26,534 nucleotides of DNA from Bacteroidales bacterium (GTDB taxonomy: Bacteria; Bacteroidota; Bacteroidia; Bacteroidales; Muribaculaceae): the NCBI GenBank assembly GCA_019415705.1, contig DXYS01000083.1:33882-60415 (forward strand), given 5' to 3'. The notes under the pieces were generated by a model. It was not told where the DNA came from, searched no databases, and was given only the letters and a program-made list of their open reading frames with translations. The stretch's first letter is position 1; each line of letters starts with the position of its first letter. Shown here piece by piece: positions 7,771 to 15,760 of this stretch. A program made the position numbers and the translations under genes.

Positions 7771-8735
7771 CTGAGGGCAGCGCAGTCTAATTCTTCGTCG
7801 ATTTCATACTCGTTGCGGCGCGGCGAGTTGCGCACCACCAATTCACCGACAAAACCGGCGAGAAACAGCTGACAGCCGAGTATCATCATCACCAACGACA
7901 GGTAGAAGTAAGGCGAGTCGGTGACGAGTATGTAGTGATTGCCGTGATACATATTGTACAGCTTGACAGCTCCGACAACGGCCACAGCGATAAATCCGAG
8001 GATAAACATCAGCGAGCCTAACAGACCGAAGAAATGCATCGGTTTGCCTCCGAATTTGCCCGTAAACCACAAAGTCACAAGGTCGAGATAACCGTTGACA
8101 AAGCGGTCCAGACCGAATTTTGTCTTGCCGTATTTGCGCGCCTGATGGTGCACCACTTTCTCGCCGATGCGGGTGAATCCGGCGAGTTTGGCTAAATAAG
8201 GGATATAGCGGTGCATGTCGCCGTAGACCTCGATGTGCTCGACGACCTTGCGGCGGTAAGCCTTTAGGCCGCAGTTGAAGTCATGCAGATTGTGTATGCC
8301 GCTGACACGGCGCGCCGTCGCGTTGAACAGTTTTGTCGGGATTGTCTTCGACAGCGGGTCATATCGTTTCTGCTTGTAGCCCGACACGAGGTCATAGCCG
8401 TCCTCGGTTATCATGCGGTAAAGCTCCGGGATTTCGTCGGGGCTGTCCTGCAGATCGGCGTCCATGGTGATGACCACATCGCCCTGAGCGCGGCGAAATC
8501 CGGTGTTCAAAGCCGGCGACTTGCCGTAATTGCGTCTGAACGACACTCCTTTAACCGCAGGATTATGTGCACGCAGCGAGCGTATGACCTCCCATGACTC
8601 GTCGGTCGAGCCGTCATTGACAAAGATAATCTCATAGCTGAATCCGTGCTCGTCCATCACACGCGCTATCCAGCTCTCAAGCTCGGGCAGAGACTCGGCC
8701 TCGTTATACAAAGGGACTATTACTGATATATCCAT
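7767..8735 (-). CDS. GT2 glycosyltransferase, polyprenyl-phosphate type (DPM1/GtrB-like)
   Basis: A membrane-bound family 2 glycosyltransferase of 322 residues. The N-terminal GT-A domain has SVIVPLYNEAESL, FVNDGSTDES (39-47) and the metal/nucleotide-binding DAD in MDADLQD (91-97). Two transmembrane segments follow (about 235-260 and 280-303), then a short polar tail. This is the layout of enzymes that transfer a sugar from a nucleotide donor to a polyprenyl phosphate at the inner membrane. The donor and final acceptor are not visible. It lies between a DUF4199 gene (19 nt upstream) and the small lipoprotein gene (ATGA overlap), an arrangement I recall as common in Bacteroidetes. A second enzyme of the same type is encoded at 12916-13857. 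Confidence 0.88.
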   Translation of the reverse strand: MDISVIVPLYNEAESLPELESWIARVMDEHGFSYEIIFVNDGSTDESWEVIRSLRAHNPAVKGVSFRRNYGKSPALNTGFRRAQGDVVITMDADLQDSPDEIPELYRMITEDGYDLVSGYKQKRYDPLSKTIPTKLFNATARRVSGIHNLHDFNCGLKAYRRKVVEHIEVYGDMHRYIPYLAKLAGFTRIGEKVVHHQARKYGKTKFGLDRFVNGYLDLVTLWFTGKFGGKPMHFFGLLGSLMFILGFIAVAVVGAVKLYNMYHGNHYILVTDSPYFYLSLVMMILGCQLFLAGFVGELVVRNSPRRNEYEIDEELDCAALR

Positions 8736-8754
8736 TTCTGTTGTCTGTTCTAAA

Positions 8755-9297
8755 CTATTTACGCTGATTGAGGCTGCCGAGTGTCCTGACGGCCACAGAC
8801 AGTATCATCGACAGCACCGAGCCGGTGAAAACCGCGAGCCAGAGCACATTGACAGCGACCTCCGAGGGTGAGGGCAGCATCTTGCCGTCGACCATGGCAC
8901 GCATCGCTTTGCCCCACTGCTCTAACTCGGCATCACCCGAGGCGCCGTATATGTCGGCGGCCTCGAGCACGGTCGAGGTGATGTATGCCGGATTGATAAA
9001 TCTAAGATAGAGATAAGCCGTCAGGGCCACTAAAAGTCCGCCGAAGAAAAAGGTGGCTATGCCTTCGACCCACAGTGCCGAGAATGTCGTGCGGCACGAA
9101 TCGGAGCGGAATCCGCGTCGCAGCATAAAGTAAACGATAACCGGCACACCGGCCGCCATCGCTATGCCGCAAACACCGAGCAGCGTTGAGTGCATGGCAC
9201 TCGCGATGCACAGAAAGCACACCGACATGTAGACGCCCAAAATCAGGCCGTCGTCAGCGCCCCGGCGGTAGATTGATTTACTTTTGGTCTCACTCAT
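8755..9297 (-). CDS. DUF4199-family membrane protein
   Basis: A 180-residue integral membrane protein with four predicted helices (about residues 16-35, 39-59, 73-98 and 147-170) and a polar loop between the third and fourth. Length, layout and position directly upstream of a DPM1-like glycosyltransferase match DUF4199 of Bacteroidetes. The function of the family is unknown; a role supporting the glycosyltransferase is inferred from gene order. It appears to be the first gene of the operon reading to 5489, with a good promoter match 14-44 nt before its ATG. Confidence 0.75.
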   Translation of the reverse strand: MSETKSKSIYRRGADDGLILGVYMSVCFLCIASAMHSTLLGVCGIAMAAGVPVIVYFMLRRGFRSDSCRTTFSALWVEGIATFFFGGLLVALTAYLYLRFINPAYITSTVLEAADIYGASGDAELEQWGKAMRAMVDGKMLPSPSEVAVNVLWLAVFTGSVLSMILSVAVRTLGSLNQRK

Positions 9298-9310
9298 CTT
9301 TATACATCGG

Positions 9311-9341
9311 CAAATTTAACTATTCTCCCCGTGACTGACAA
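9311..9341 (-). promoter_or_regulatory. Promoter of the DUF4199-GT2-lipoprotein-SDR operon
   Basis: On the minus strand: TTG (9341-9339), 20-nt spacer, TAAATTTG (9318-9311), an exact -7 match with near-ideal spacing. The -7 box ends 13 nt before the DUF4199 ATG, so the leader is very short. Confidence 0.6.
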
Positions 9342-9347
9342 GTGTTT

Positions 9348-9791
9348 TTACAACTCGCGCCCCTCGTAGTCACACAGGCGCCGGCGCCATTCGTCGGTGA
9401 TAGGCACCGGGTGACCCGTCTTAGGGTCGACATTTACCATCACGGTCCGGGCCTCGCACTTCACCTCGCCGGTCTCGCGGTTGACAACGCGCTGGTCCAT
9501 GACGAGCGAGCGTGTCGACAGCGACTCGACAGCGGTCAGCACGTCTAATTTCTCCTCCAAGTATGTAGGTGCGAAAAAGTTACAGTTAATGTTGGCTATC
9601 ACTAAACCCACGGTGTCATGCTCAAAACGGCCGCCTGTGAACTGGCGGAAATAGCCCGCTTTGCCTAAGTCCATAAACTGCAGATAGACAGAGTTATTGA
9701 GGTGTCCGAGCATGTCGATGTCGTTGAATCTGATTTGCATCCGCTCGCGGTGATGATATTCGTATTTTGCTTCGGGTACTCTTGATGACAT
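9348..9791 (-). CDS. Acyl-CoA thioesterase, hotdog fold (4HBT family)
   Basis: A single-domain hotdog thioesterase of 147 residues. The signature RFNDIDMLGHLNNSVYLQFMD (21-41) has the Asp residues and GHxNN of the 4-hydroxybenzoyl-CoA/YbgC-type family, whose members hydrolyse acyl-CoA or acyl-ACP. The remainder shows the expected beta strands (GLVIANINCNFFAP, KLDVLTAVESL, ARTVMVNVD). Cytoplasmic. It is the last gene of the esterase-recF-DUF721 operon, 19 nt after the DUF721 stop. Substrate chain length cannot be read from the sequence. Confidence 0.88.
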   Translation of the reverse strand: MSSRVPEAKYEYHHRERMQIRFNDIDMLGHLNNSVYLQFMDLGKAGYFRQFTGGRFEHDTVGLVIANINCNFFAPTYLEEKLDVLTAVESLSTRSLVMDQRVVNRETGEVKCEARTVMVNVDPKTGHPVPITDEWRRRLCDYEGREL

Positions 9792-9810
9792 TGTCTTATA
9801 AATCTTAAAA

Positions 9811-10101
9811 TCAATGTATTGCGATAGACGTGATTACCTCACGTCCCAATTTTTCGTTGATACGGTCACGCAGCACGTCGGTCAGAAACTGCAGCTCGCT
9901 GCGCAACGAGGCCGACGATATGCACACATGCAGCACTCCGCGCTCTACATAGCGTCGCGTTGTGTAGCGGTTGACGGTCGGACCGACTATCTCGGGCCAC
10001 AGATACGAGGCTTTCTGCTCGTCGTAGGTTGATTTGAGGCCGGCCTGAGCGATGGCCTCGTTAAATATTTCGCCGAATGTCTTGGGGTCGCTGCGTTTCA
10101 T
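9811..10101 (-). CDS. DUF721 (DciA-like) protein
   Basis: A 96-residue basic protein with the DUF721 pattern: YLWPEIVGPTVNRYT, then RGVLHVCISSASLRSELQFL and a C-terminal helix. DUF721 proteins include DciA, the ancestral loader or helper of replicative helicase DnaB, and are often encoded beside recF or gyrB. Here it follows recF by 12 nt. A role at the replication fork is inferred from family and context; the short form has little beyond the nucleic-acid-binding KH-like core. Confidence 0.82.
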   Translation of the reverse strand: MKRSDPKTFGEIFNEAIAQAGLKSTYDEQKASYLWPEIVGPTVNRYTTRRYVERGVLHVCISSASLRSELQFLTDVLRDRINEKLGREVITSIAIH

Positions 10102-10113
10102 AAGGAGAGAGGA

Positions 10114-11220
10114 TTAAATGGTGTTAATCGGAGTGAAGACGCCGTCGGCGACGTTCCACAGGCGATGCGGGCCGGAAATGACCGCGACGACCTCGTCGAG
10201 ATGACGGCGGTTGGTATCGGTCACAAAAATCTGGCCGAAGGTGTCGGAAGCCACGATGCCCATGATGCGCTCAACGCGTCCGGCGTCAAGTTTGTCAAAA
10301 ATATCGTCAAGCAACAGCAGCGGCGACATCCCGGCCGCACTTTTGAGAAACTCATACTGCGCTAAACGCAGCGCTATGGTATATGTCTTTGACTGCCCTT
10401 GCGACGCCGTCTGTCGCGCCGGCATGCCGTCTAAGGTCATGTCTATATCGTCGCGGTGAGGGCCCCCCGAGGTGTAGCCGAGCACACGGTCACGCTCGCG
10501 CCGTGTCTCTAAAAGCGCCTCCAATGAGCCGCCCGTCTCATCCATTTGGCTTACGTATGCGAGCCCCGGCTGCTCGACGCTGCCGGCCACAGCGCTGTAG
10601 TAACGTCCGAAAATTTCAGACAGCGACCTGACAAGCTCGCGGCGCGCACGATAGATATAGGCTGCCGCTCCGTCCATCTGCATCTCCAAGGCAAGGTAGA
10701 GAGTCGTGTCGCCGATGTGGTCGCGCAGCATGCTGTTGCGCTGTGTCAGCGCACGGTTATACGTCATCAGCGCCTCCAAATAGCGGCGGTCGCTCTGCGA
10801 GACGAGCATGTCGACAAAGCGGCGGCGCAGCTCCGAGCCTCCGGTGATGAGGCCACTGTCTGCGGGCGCCACCATTACGAGCGGGAAGAGACCGATATGG
10901 TCGCTCAGTCGCTGATACTCCTTGCCTCCGCGGCGAAACGACTTGCGGCGTCCGGCCGTCAGTCCGGCCGTGATTTCCTCCTCGACGCCGTGGCGCGTAT
11001 ATCGGCCGCGCAACATCGCGAAGTCCTCGCCGCGTTTCATCAGCATCGGGTCCGTCAGACCGTTGAAACTCTTGCAGAAACTCAGAAAATGTATGGCATC
11101 GAGCAGATTGCTCTTGCCCATGCCGTTGTCGCCGAGCAGACAATTAATCTTCGGCGAGAACTCTAACGAGGCCCCGCCGATATTCTTGAAATTTGTCAGT
11201 GTCAGCTCGCGCAGTATCAT
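10114..11220 (-). CDS. recF: DNA replication and repair protein RecF
   Basis: An SMC-like ATPase that helps load RecA at single-strand gaps through the RecFOR pathway. The 368 residues show Walker A GDNGMGKSN (30-38), the GGPHRDD motif (252-258), an ABC-type signature region SQGQSKTYTIALRLAQ (273-288) and Walker B LLLLDDIFDKLD (301-312). The signature reads ASQGQ where other bacteria have LSRGQ; I believe this is usual in Bacteroidetes. The ATG overlaps the stop of the upstream esterase gene as ATGA (11217-11220), so translation is probably coupled. DUF721 follows after 12 nt. Pairing with an exported esterase is unusual and has no obvious functional reason. Confidence 0.95.
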   Translation of the reverse strand: MILRELTLTNFKNIGGASLEFSPKINCLLGDNGMGKSNLLDAIHFLSFCKSFNGLTDPMLMKRGEDFAMLRGRYTRHGVEEEITAGLTAGRRKSFRRGGKEYQRLSDHIGLFPLVMVAPADSGLITGGSELRRRFVDMLVSQSDRRYLEALMTYNRALTQRNSMLRDHIGDTTLYLALEMQMDGAAAYIYRARRELVRSLSEIFGRYYSAVAGSVEQPGLAYVSQMDETGGSLEALLETRRERDRVLGYTSGGPHRDDIDMTLDGMPARQTASQGQSKTYTIALRLAQYEFLKSAAGMSPLLLLDDIFDKLDAGRVERIMGIVASDTFGQIFVTDTNRRHLDEVVAVISGPHRLWNVADGVFTPINTI

Positions 11221-12035
11221 TTATCGGCTTTTTTGTTGAAGGCCTCATTAAAGAATAACAGATGATATAGCACCGAGTTGTTCCAGTAAGACCATGAGTG
11301 GCGTCCGGGACGCGATGTGTAGTCATGTGCGATACCGGCGTTGACAAGCGCCTCGTGCAGATTCCGGTTGACTCCGGCAAAGAAATCGTCGATGCCGCAG
11401 TCGATGGTCAGGTTAAGCTCGCCGGGCTTGAGTGTCGGGACGAGATTGATGACAGTCATCTTTTCCCACAGCTCGGGGTCCTCCTCGATAGTGGCGCCGA
11501 GATTCTTGGCCATGGACCAGTTTTTAGGGAACGGCCGTATGTCGACACCGCCGCTCATCGTGCCCGCATTGCCCCAGATATCCGGATGACGCATAGCCAG
11601 CCACATGGCGCCGTGTCCGCCCATCGACAGGCCGCTGATGGCGCGTTTGCCGGCGACGGCGACTGTCGGATAGTGGGTATCTATATAAGGCACAAGGTCT
11701 TTGACAAAAAAAGACTCCATCTGCATGCCCTCGTTGACAGGCGAATCCCAGTACCAGCTGTTGCGGCCGTCAGGCGTCACGATTATCATTCCGTAGCTGT
11801 CGGCAAGCTCCTTGATGCGCGGCTGATTCTTGAGCCAGTCACGGTAGCCGCCGCCATAGCCGTTAAGCAGATAGACTGTCGGGAATCGGCGGCTCTCGGC
11901 GGTCTGGGGTGTAACGACACAGACCTTCATAGGGCTGTCTAAAAACGTTGTCTTGATTTCCACCGTGTCGACTTTTGCGGCCGAGGCATGCATAAGGCTC
12001 ATAATGAGCGCTATCGCAGCAAATATACGTTTCAT
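11217..12035 (-). CDS. Exported alpha/beta-hydrolase esterase (esterase D / FrmB-like)
   Basis: A 272-residue secreted or periplasmic esterase. It has a signal peptide (MKRIFAAIALIMSLMHASA, probable cleavage before Ala20). The hydrolase core contains PTVYLLNGYGGGYRDW (oxyanion-loop region), the nucleophile elbow GLSMGG with S137, an acid candidate D216 in CGIDDFF and H246 in GRHSWSYW. This order and the HSWxYW ending are typical of the FrmB/mycolyltransferase-like esterases, which in Bacteroidetes include acetyl and feruloyl esterases acting on plant polysaccharides. The true substrate is not shown. It is the first gene of an operon with recF, DUF721 and thioesterase, with a -7 box at 12070-12077. 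Confidence 0.88.
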   Translation of the reverse strand: MKRIFAAIALIMSLMHASAAKVDTVEIKTTFLDSPMKVCVVTPQTAESRRFPTVYLLNGYGGGYRDWLKNQPRIKELADSYGMIIVTPDGRNSWYWDSPVNEGMQMESFFVKDLVPYIDTHYPTVAVAGKRAISGLSMGGHGAMWLAMRHPDIWGNAGTMSGGVDIRPFPKNWSMAKNLGATIEEDPELWEKMTVINLVPTLKPGELNLTIDCGIDDFFAGVNRNLHEALVNAGIAHDYTSRPGRHSWSYWNNSVLYHLLFFNEAFNKKADK

Positions 12036-12069
12036 TTTATTATTGTTGGGTTTTTATATATTACAATGA

Positions 12070-12097
12070 CAAATGTAGCAATTTTTTGCTACTTTTG
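12070..12097. promoter_or_regulatory. Divergent promoter with a 28-bp near-perfect palindrome
   Basis: Arms of 12 nt (12070-12081 and 12086-12097) are inverted repeats with one mismatch around a TTTT centre. The outer part of each arm is a -7 box pointing outward: TACATTTG on the minus strand (12077-12070) for the esterase-recF operon and TACTTTTG on the plus strand (12090-12097) for the deacetylase operon. The leaders would be about 34 and 22 nt. A dimeric regulator bound here would control both units at once. Confidence 0.6.
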
Positions 12098-12119
12098 CTC
12101 CAAGAAATTCAGACAAATA

Positions 12120-12923
12120 ATGGCAACAGCCCTCTTAAGTTTCGATACCGAAGAATTTGACGTGCCGCGCGAGCACGGAGTCGACATCACGCTCGACGAG
12201 GCAATGAAAATTTCCAAGCACGGCACCTGTCGCATACTTGACGTGCTGAAGTCACGCGGCGTACGCGCCACCTTTTTCTGCACAACCAATTTTGCCGAAA
12301 ACGCTCCTGACGTGATGGAGCGCATCATTGCCGAAGGCCATGAGGTCGCCGCTCACGGATGCGACCACTGGCGCCCCGAGGCTGCCGATGTCTTCCGTTC
12401 CAAGGAAACTCTCGAGCGCCTGACCGGCCGCAAGGTGCTCGGCTACCGCCAGCCGCGCATGTTTCCCGTCTCCGACGCCGACATCGCCCGTGCCGGCTAC
12501 ATCTACAACTCGTCGCTCAACCCGGCGTTCATCCCCGGCCGCTACATGCACCTGACAGCGCCGCGCACCTGCTTTATGCGCGACGGCGTGCTGCAGATTC
12601 CGGCATCGGTGACTCCGTGGCTGCGTTTCCCGCTTTTCTGGCTGAGTTATCACCATCTGCCGGCCACGCTCTACCGCCGCCTCGCGCTGAGGGTGCTACG
12701 CCACGACGGCTATTTCGACACCTACTTCCATCCGTGGGAGTTCTACCCTCTGTCAGAGCGGCCGGAGCTGAAGCTACCGTGGCTGATACGCCGCAACGCC
12801 GGCGAACCCATGGCTCGTCGTCTCGGCGTGCTCATCGACACACTCGCCGCAGACGGCGCCGAGTTCACGACGTATGGTGATTTTGCCTCAGCCCAAATCA
12901 ACAAACTGACTCACAATGATTAA
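12120..12923 (+). CDS. Polysaccharide deacetylase (DUF3473-like C-terminus)
   Basis: A 267-residue NodB-fold carbohydrate esterase without a signal peptide. Metal/catalytic motifs: SFDTEEFD (7-14, motif 1 Asp), HGCDHW (79-84, the HxxxH metal ligands) and GYRQP (109-113). Near the C-terminus YFHPWEFYPL matches the FHPWE motif of XrtA/PEP-CTERM-type deacetylases with a DUF3473 tail. The frame is open to 11988, but that would place the start within the esterase gene and before the promoter; the ATG at 12120 gives the expected N-terminus. It overlaps the next gene by 8 nt. With the ArnC-like enzyme it suggests deacylation of a lipid-linked sugar, like ArnD, as inference. Confidence 0.87.
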   Translation: MATALLSFDTEEFDVPREHGVDITLDEAMKISKHGTCRILDVLKSRGVRATFFCTTNFAENAPDVMERIIAEGHEVAAHGCDHWRPEAADVFRSKETLERLTGRKVLGYRQPRMFPVSDADIARAGYIYNSSLNPAFIPGRYMHLTAPRTCFMRDGVLQIPASVTPWLRFPLFWLSYHHLPATLYRRLALRVLRHDGYFDTYFHPWEFYPLSERPELKLPWLIRRNAGEPMARRLGVLIDTLAADGAEFTTYGDFASAQINKLTHND

Positions 12924-13857
12924 ACTTGCCATAGTCTGCCCCTGCTATAACGAGGAGGCTGTCATCGACCGCTCGTCCGAGAGATTGCTCGATTTGCTCG
13001 ACCGCCTCACAGACGCCGGAAAAATCACGCCTGACAGCTTCGTGCTGATGGTCAACGACGGCAGCCGCGACGCCACATGGAGCCGCATTGTCGGAGCAAA
13101 CGCACGCGACAGCCGCATCAAAGGCCTCGACCTCGCCCACAACTGCGGCCACCAGAACGCCATCATGGCCGGCATGATGACAGCCGCAGACCTCTGCGAT
13201 GCCCTCGTGACTGTCGATGTCGACCTGCAGGACGACATCGAGGCCATCGGCCGCATGGTCGACGCCTACGCCGAGGGTTATGACGTGGTCTATGGTGTGA
13301 AAGTGTCGCGTCAGGCCGACCCGCGGCTCAAGCGTCTGACGGCCGCGGCTTTTTATAAATTACAGCGACGTCTCGGTGTCGAAACTGTCTACAATCACGC
13401 CGATTTCCGTTTCATGAGCCGCCGCGTCGTCGAGGAGCTTGCCCGCTACGACGAGCGCAATCTCTATCTGCGCGGCATCATCCCGCTGATTGGTTTCGAT
13501 TCGACAACGGTCGACGATGTGATATCGGAGCGCACGGCCGGCAAGTCGAAATACACCCTGCCCAAGATGCTCAATCTTGCGCTCAACGGCATCACCTCGT
13601 TCTCGGTCAAACCTATTTACGGCATTCTCTCGACCGGCGGCATATTCGTACTGATTTCGATTGCCATAGGCATCTATGTGCTTGTCTCGCTGCTCAGTGG
13701 CTCTGCCGAGCACGGCTGGGCCTCACTGATGCTGTCGATATGGTTTGTCGGCGGCATAATTCTCTTAGCCATCGGCGTAATCGGCCTCTACATCGGCCGC
13801 ATCTACATCGAGGTCAAGCAGCGACCGCGCTACCACATAAAGCAGCGGCTGCTCTGA
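12916..13857 (+). CDS. GT2 glycosyltransferase, GtrB/ArnC-like
   Basis: A 313-residue polyprenyl-phosphate sugar transferase. The GT-A domain begins AIVCPCYNEEAVI, with VNDGSRD (46-52) and the DVD of VDVDLQDD (100-107). HADFRFMSRRVV and the C-terminal pair of transmembrane helices (about 238-265 and 276-297), followed by IYIEVKQRPRY, are typical of GtrB and ArnC, which put a glucosyl or modified sugar on undecaprenyl phosphate at the cytoplasmic face. Its start lies inside the 3' end of the deacetylase gene (8-nt overlap), so the two are coupled. It converges with a GT39 gene, only 7 nt apart, that could supply the periplasmic transfer step. Confidence 0.9.
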   Translation: MIKLAIVCPCYNEEAVIDRSSERLLDLLDRLTDAGKITPDSFVLMVNDGSRDATWSRIVGANARDSRIKGLDLAHNCGHQNAIMAGMMTAADLCDALVTVDVDLQDDIEAIGRMVDAYAEGYDVVYGVKVSRQADPRLKRLTAAAFYKLQRRLGVETVYNHADFRFMSRRVVEELARYDERNLYLRGIIPLIGFDSTTVDDVISERTAGKSKYTLPKMLNLALNGITSFSVKPIYGILSTGGIFVLISIAIGIYVLVSLLSGSAEHGWASLMLSIWFVGGIILLAIGVIGLYIGRIYIEVKQRPRYHIKQRLL

Positions 13858-13864
13858 GCCGCTC

Positions 13865-15601
13865 TCAACGGCTGAATCTGTAAACTCTTGTGTGTTCGGG
13901 GCGATACGACGGAAGCATATATACCTCCTCAAACTTATATCCCTCAGCCTCAAACTTAGGGAAGTACTCGCGCGCATCCGTGTCGCCCGTAATCAGGAAG
14001 CCCTCGGCCGGACGGCGCCGGTAGAAGCTCGACACGCGGTCGCCTAAGTAGAAATTAATCTCGAAGTAATGCACGGGGTCGCCGGCGGCAAACTCGCCCG
14101 CCGAGATGAACTCATAGAGCTCGCCCTCTGAGCTCGGAGCCACACGGTCGATGGCCGCAGCCTCGGCCTTGACTGATTTGGCATTGAGCACGGCCGGCTG
14201 ATAGGCGCCTGACAGAGCCAAGTATATGGCCATCGTGACACCGGCGAGGCAGTAGAGCAGCCCCTCATGTCTGACATGACGGCGCGCCCCGGCCCACCAG
14301 AATGCGGCAGCCGCAGGTGTCATCAGCAGCATCAGCCACGCTCCCGCTCCGCTGATGTCGCCGACAGAGTGCATCATGGCTACATTCTCGGGGGAATGGC
14401 GCCCGTTGCCGAACACCCCATCGGGTACAAGCCCCGCCTTGATGGCGATGAACGCCACAAACACCAATACCGACAGCGTGGCGAGCACGTCACCGTAGGC
14501 CTTGATGAAGCCCTGACGGTCACGGCTCAGGTAGATCATGTAGCGCGTAAACCAGTAGGCCGCAAACGGATACATCGGCATCAGGTAGACCGACCGCTTG
14601 CTCTGCGGGAAACAGTAGAAGATGAAGATTGTCAGCGCGGCCGTAGCGGCGAAAAGCGCCACGGGCTGAGCGTCGCGGATGGTGCGGCTCAGACGTGTCG
14701 GCCACATCGCCACCGGGCCGATGTGCATGCGGCGGTAATGAAGCACGAAGAGCGACATCACCCCGAGAAGCGTCCACGGTAGGAAGCCCGACAGCAGTAC
14801 GCCGAAGTTATAGTACCACGGATTGACACACGAATTATAGCTCATGGTGCTTGTCATGCGGCCGAAGTTCTCCTCCATCACGAGGTCGAGGAACTCCTGT
14901 CCGCCCTGCTGCCACGCGGCATAGTACCAAAGCAGCGGCAGTATCAGCGAGAGAAGGCCCCAGAATGTGAGCGTCAGGAAAGCGCGGAAAAAGTTCTCAC
15001 CGCGCAGCAACAGATAGATGCCGGTCACGAGGCATGGTATCAGGGTGCCGACCGGCCCCTTGGTCAGTGTGGCCAGACTCATGAAGAGTATGGCCCAGAA
15101 CGGGATGCCCCGCAGCCCTTTCTCGCAGCGGCGGAAGAGCAAGAACAACGCCCCGACGGTCAGAAAAGTCAACATCATGTCTACACGGCAGTTGGAGCCG
15201 GCGCGGTGCAGCTCGAAAGTCGTAAACGCTACCAGCGATGTCAGCAGAGCAACATTAATGTCCGAGCGGCGGCGGAAAAAGACAAAGGTCATCATAGTCA
15301 TCGCTATCAGCGCCACGGCTGACGGCAGACGCGAGGTGAACTCCGTCACATGACCACCCAATATGTACGAGAACGCCGCTATGCACCAATGGAAGAACGG
15401 CGGCTTGTATGGCATCTCACCGCCGGTGTTGGTCGGCAGTATCCAGTTGTCCGAATCGAGCATCGACAGGGCGACGACAGCCTCGCGCGGCTCGCCTTTT
15501 GTATTAAAATCCGCCAGTCCGAGGAACGGAATGGTTGTCAGCACACAGACCAACAGCAGGATCCAGAATGTGCGGTCATAGATAATCGTCTTTTTCATCA
15601 T
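13865..15601 (-). CDS. GT39 / ArnT-like membrane glycosyltransferase
   Basis: A 578-residue integral membrane enzyme with about a dozen hydrophobic segments and a soluble C-terminal part. The first loop contains LADFNTKGEPREAVVALSML and MPYKPPFFHWCIA, close to the conserved first periplasmic loop of ArnT and PMT enzymes, where an acidic residue is catalytic. The loop LTKGPVG after a mid-chain helix is also typical. Such enzymes move a sugar from a polyprenyl-phosphate donor to lipid A, protein or glycan on the periplasmic side. The start is MMKK at 15601, or the second Met at 15598. The opposite-strand deacetylase and GtrB/ArnC-like genes fit a shared pathway, but this is inference. Confidence 0.87.
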   Translation of the reverse strand: MMKKTIIYDRTFWILLLVCVLTTIPFLGLADFNTKGEPREAVVALSMLDSDNWILPTNTGGEMPYKPPFFHWCIAAFSYILGGHVTEFTSRLPSAVALIAMTMMTFVFFRRRSDINVALLTSLVAFTTFELHRAGSNCRVDMMLTFLTVGALFLLFRRCEKGLRGIPFWAILFMSLATLTKGPVGTLIPCLVTGIYLLLRGENFFRAFLTLTFWGLLSLILPLLWYYAAWQQGGQEFLDLVMEENFGRMTSTMSYNSCVNPWYYNFGVLLSGFLPWTLLGVMSLFVLHYRRMHIGPVAMWPTRLSRTIRDAQPVALFAATAALTIFIFYCFPQSKRSVYLMPMYPFAAYWFTRYMIYLSRDRQGFIKAYGDVLATLSVLVFVAFIAIKAGLVPDGVFGNGRHSPENVAMMHSVGDISGAGAWLMLLMTPAAAAFWWAGARRHVRHEGLLYCLAGVTMAIYLALSGAYQPAVLNAKSVKAEAAAIDRVAPSSEGELYEFISAGEFAAGDPVHYFEINFYLGDRVSSFYRRRPAEGFLITGDTDAREYFPKFEAEGYKFEEVYMLPSYRPEHTRVYRFSR

Positions 15602-15650
15602 GATGACACTTGCCGGCCGACGCGTGTGACCGCGAGGCCTTTTAACATCG

Positions 15651-15658
15651 CAAAGTTA
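15651..15658 (-). promoter_or_regulatory. Candidate -7 promoter element for the GT39 gene
   Basis: TAACTTTG on the minus strand, an exact TAnnTTTG match followed by CG, 49 nt before the ATG at 15601. No well-spaced -33 element was found. A weaker plus-strand candidate (AATATTTG, 15709-15716) could serve the divergent beta-helix gene. Confidence 0.5.
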
Positions 15659-15760
15659 AAACTTTTTTCCATACGGCGTTAACAATTATTGAATCACTTG
15701 TTTAATATAATATTTGGCCGGCAAGGACGTTAATATATAACGATTAACAATAATCTTTAA

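Noticed and set aside
11988..12119. Longer deacetylase start at 11988
   Set aside because: It would lie within the esterase gene and upstream of the promoter; the added residues look like translated intergenic sequence.
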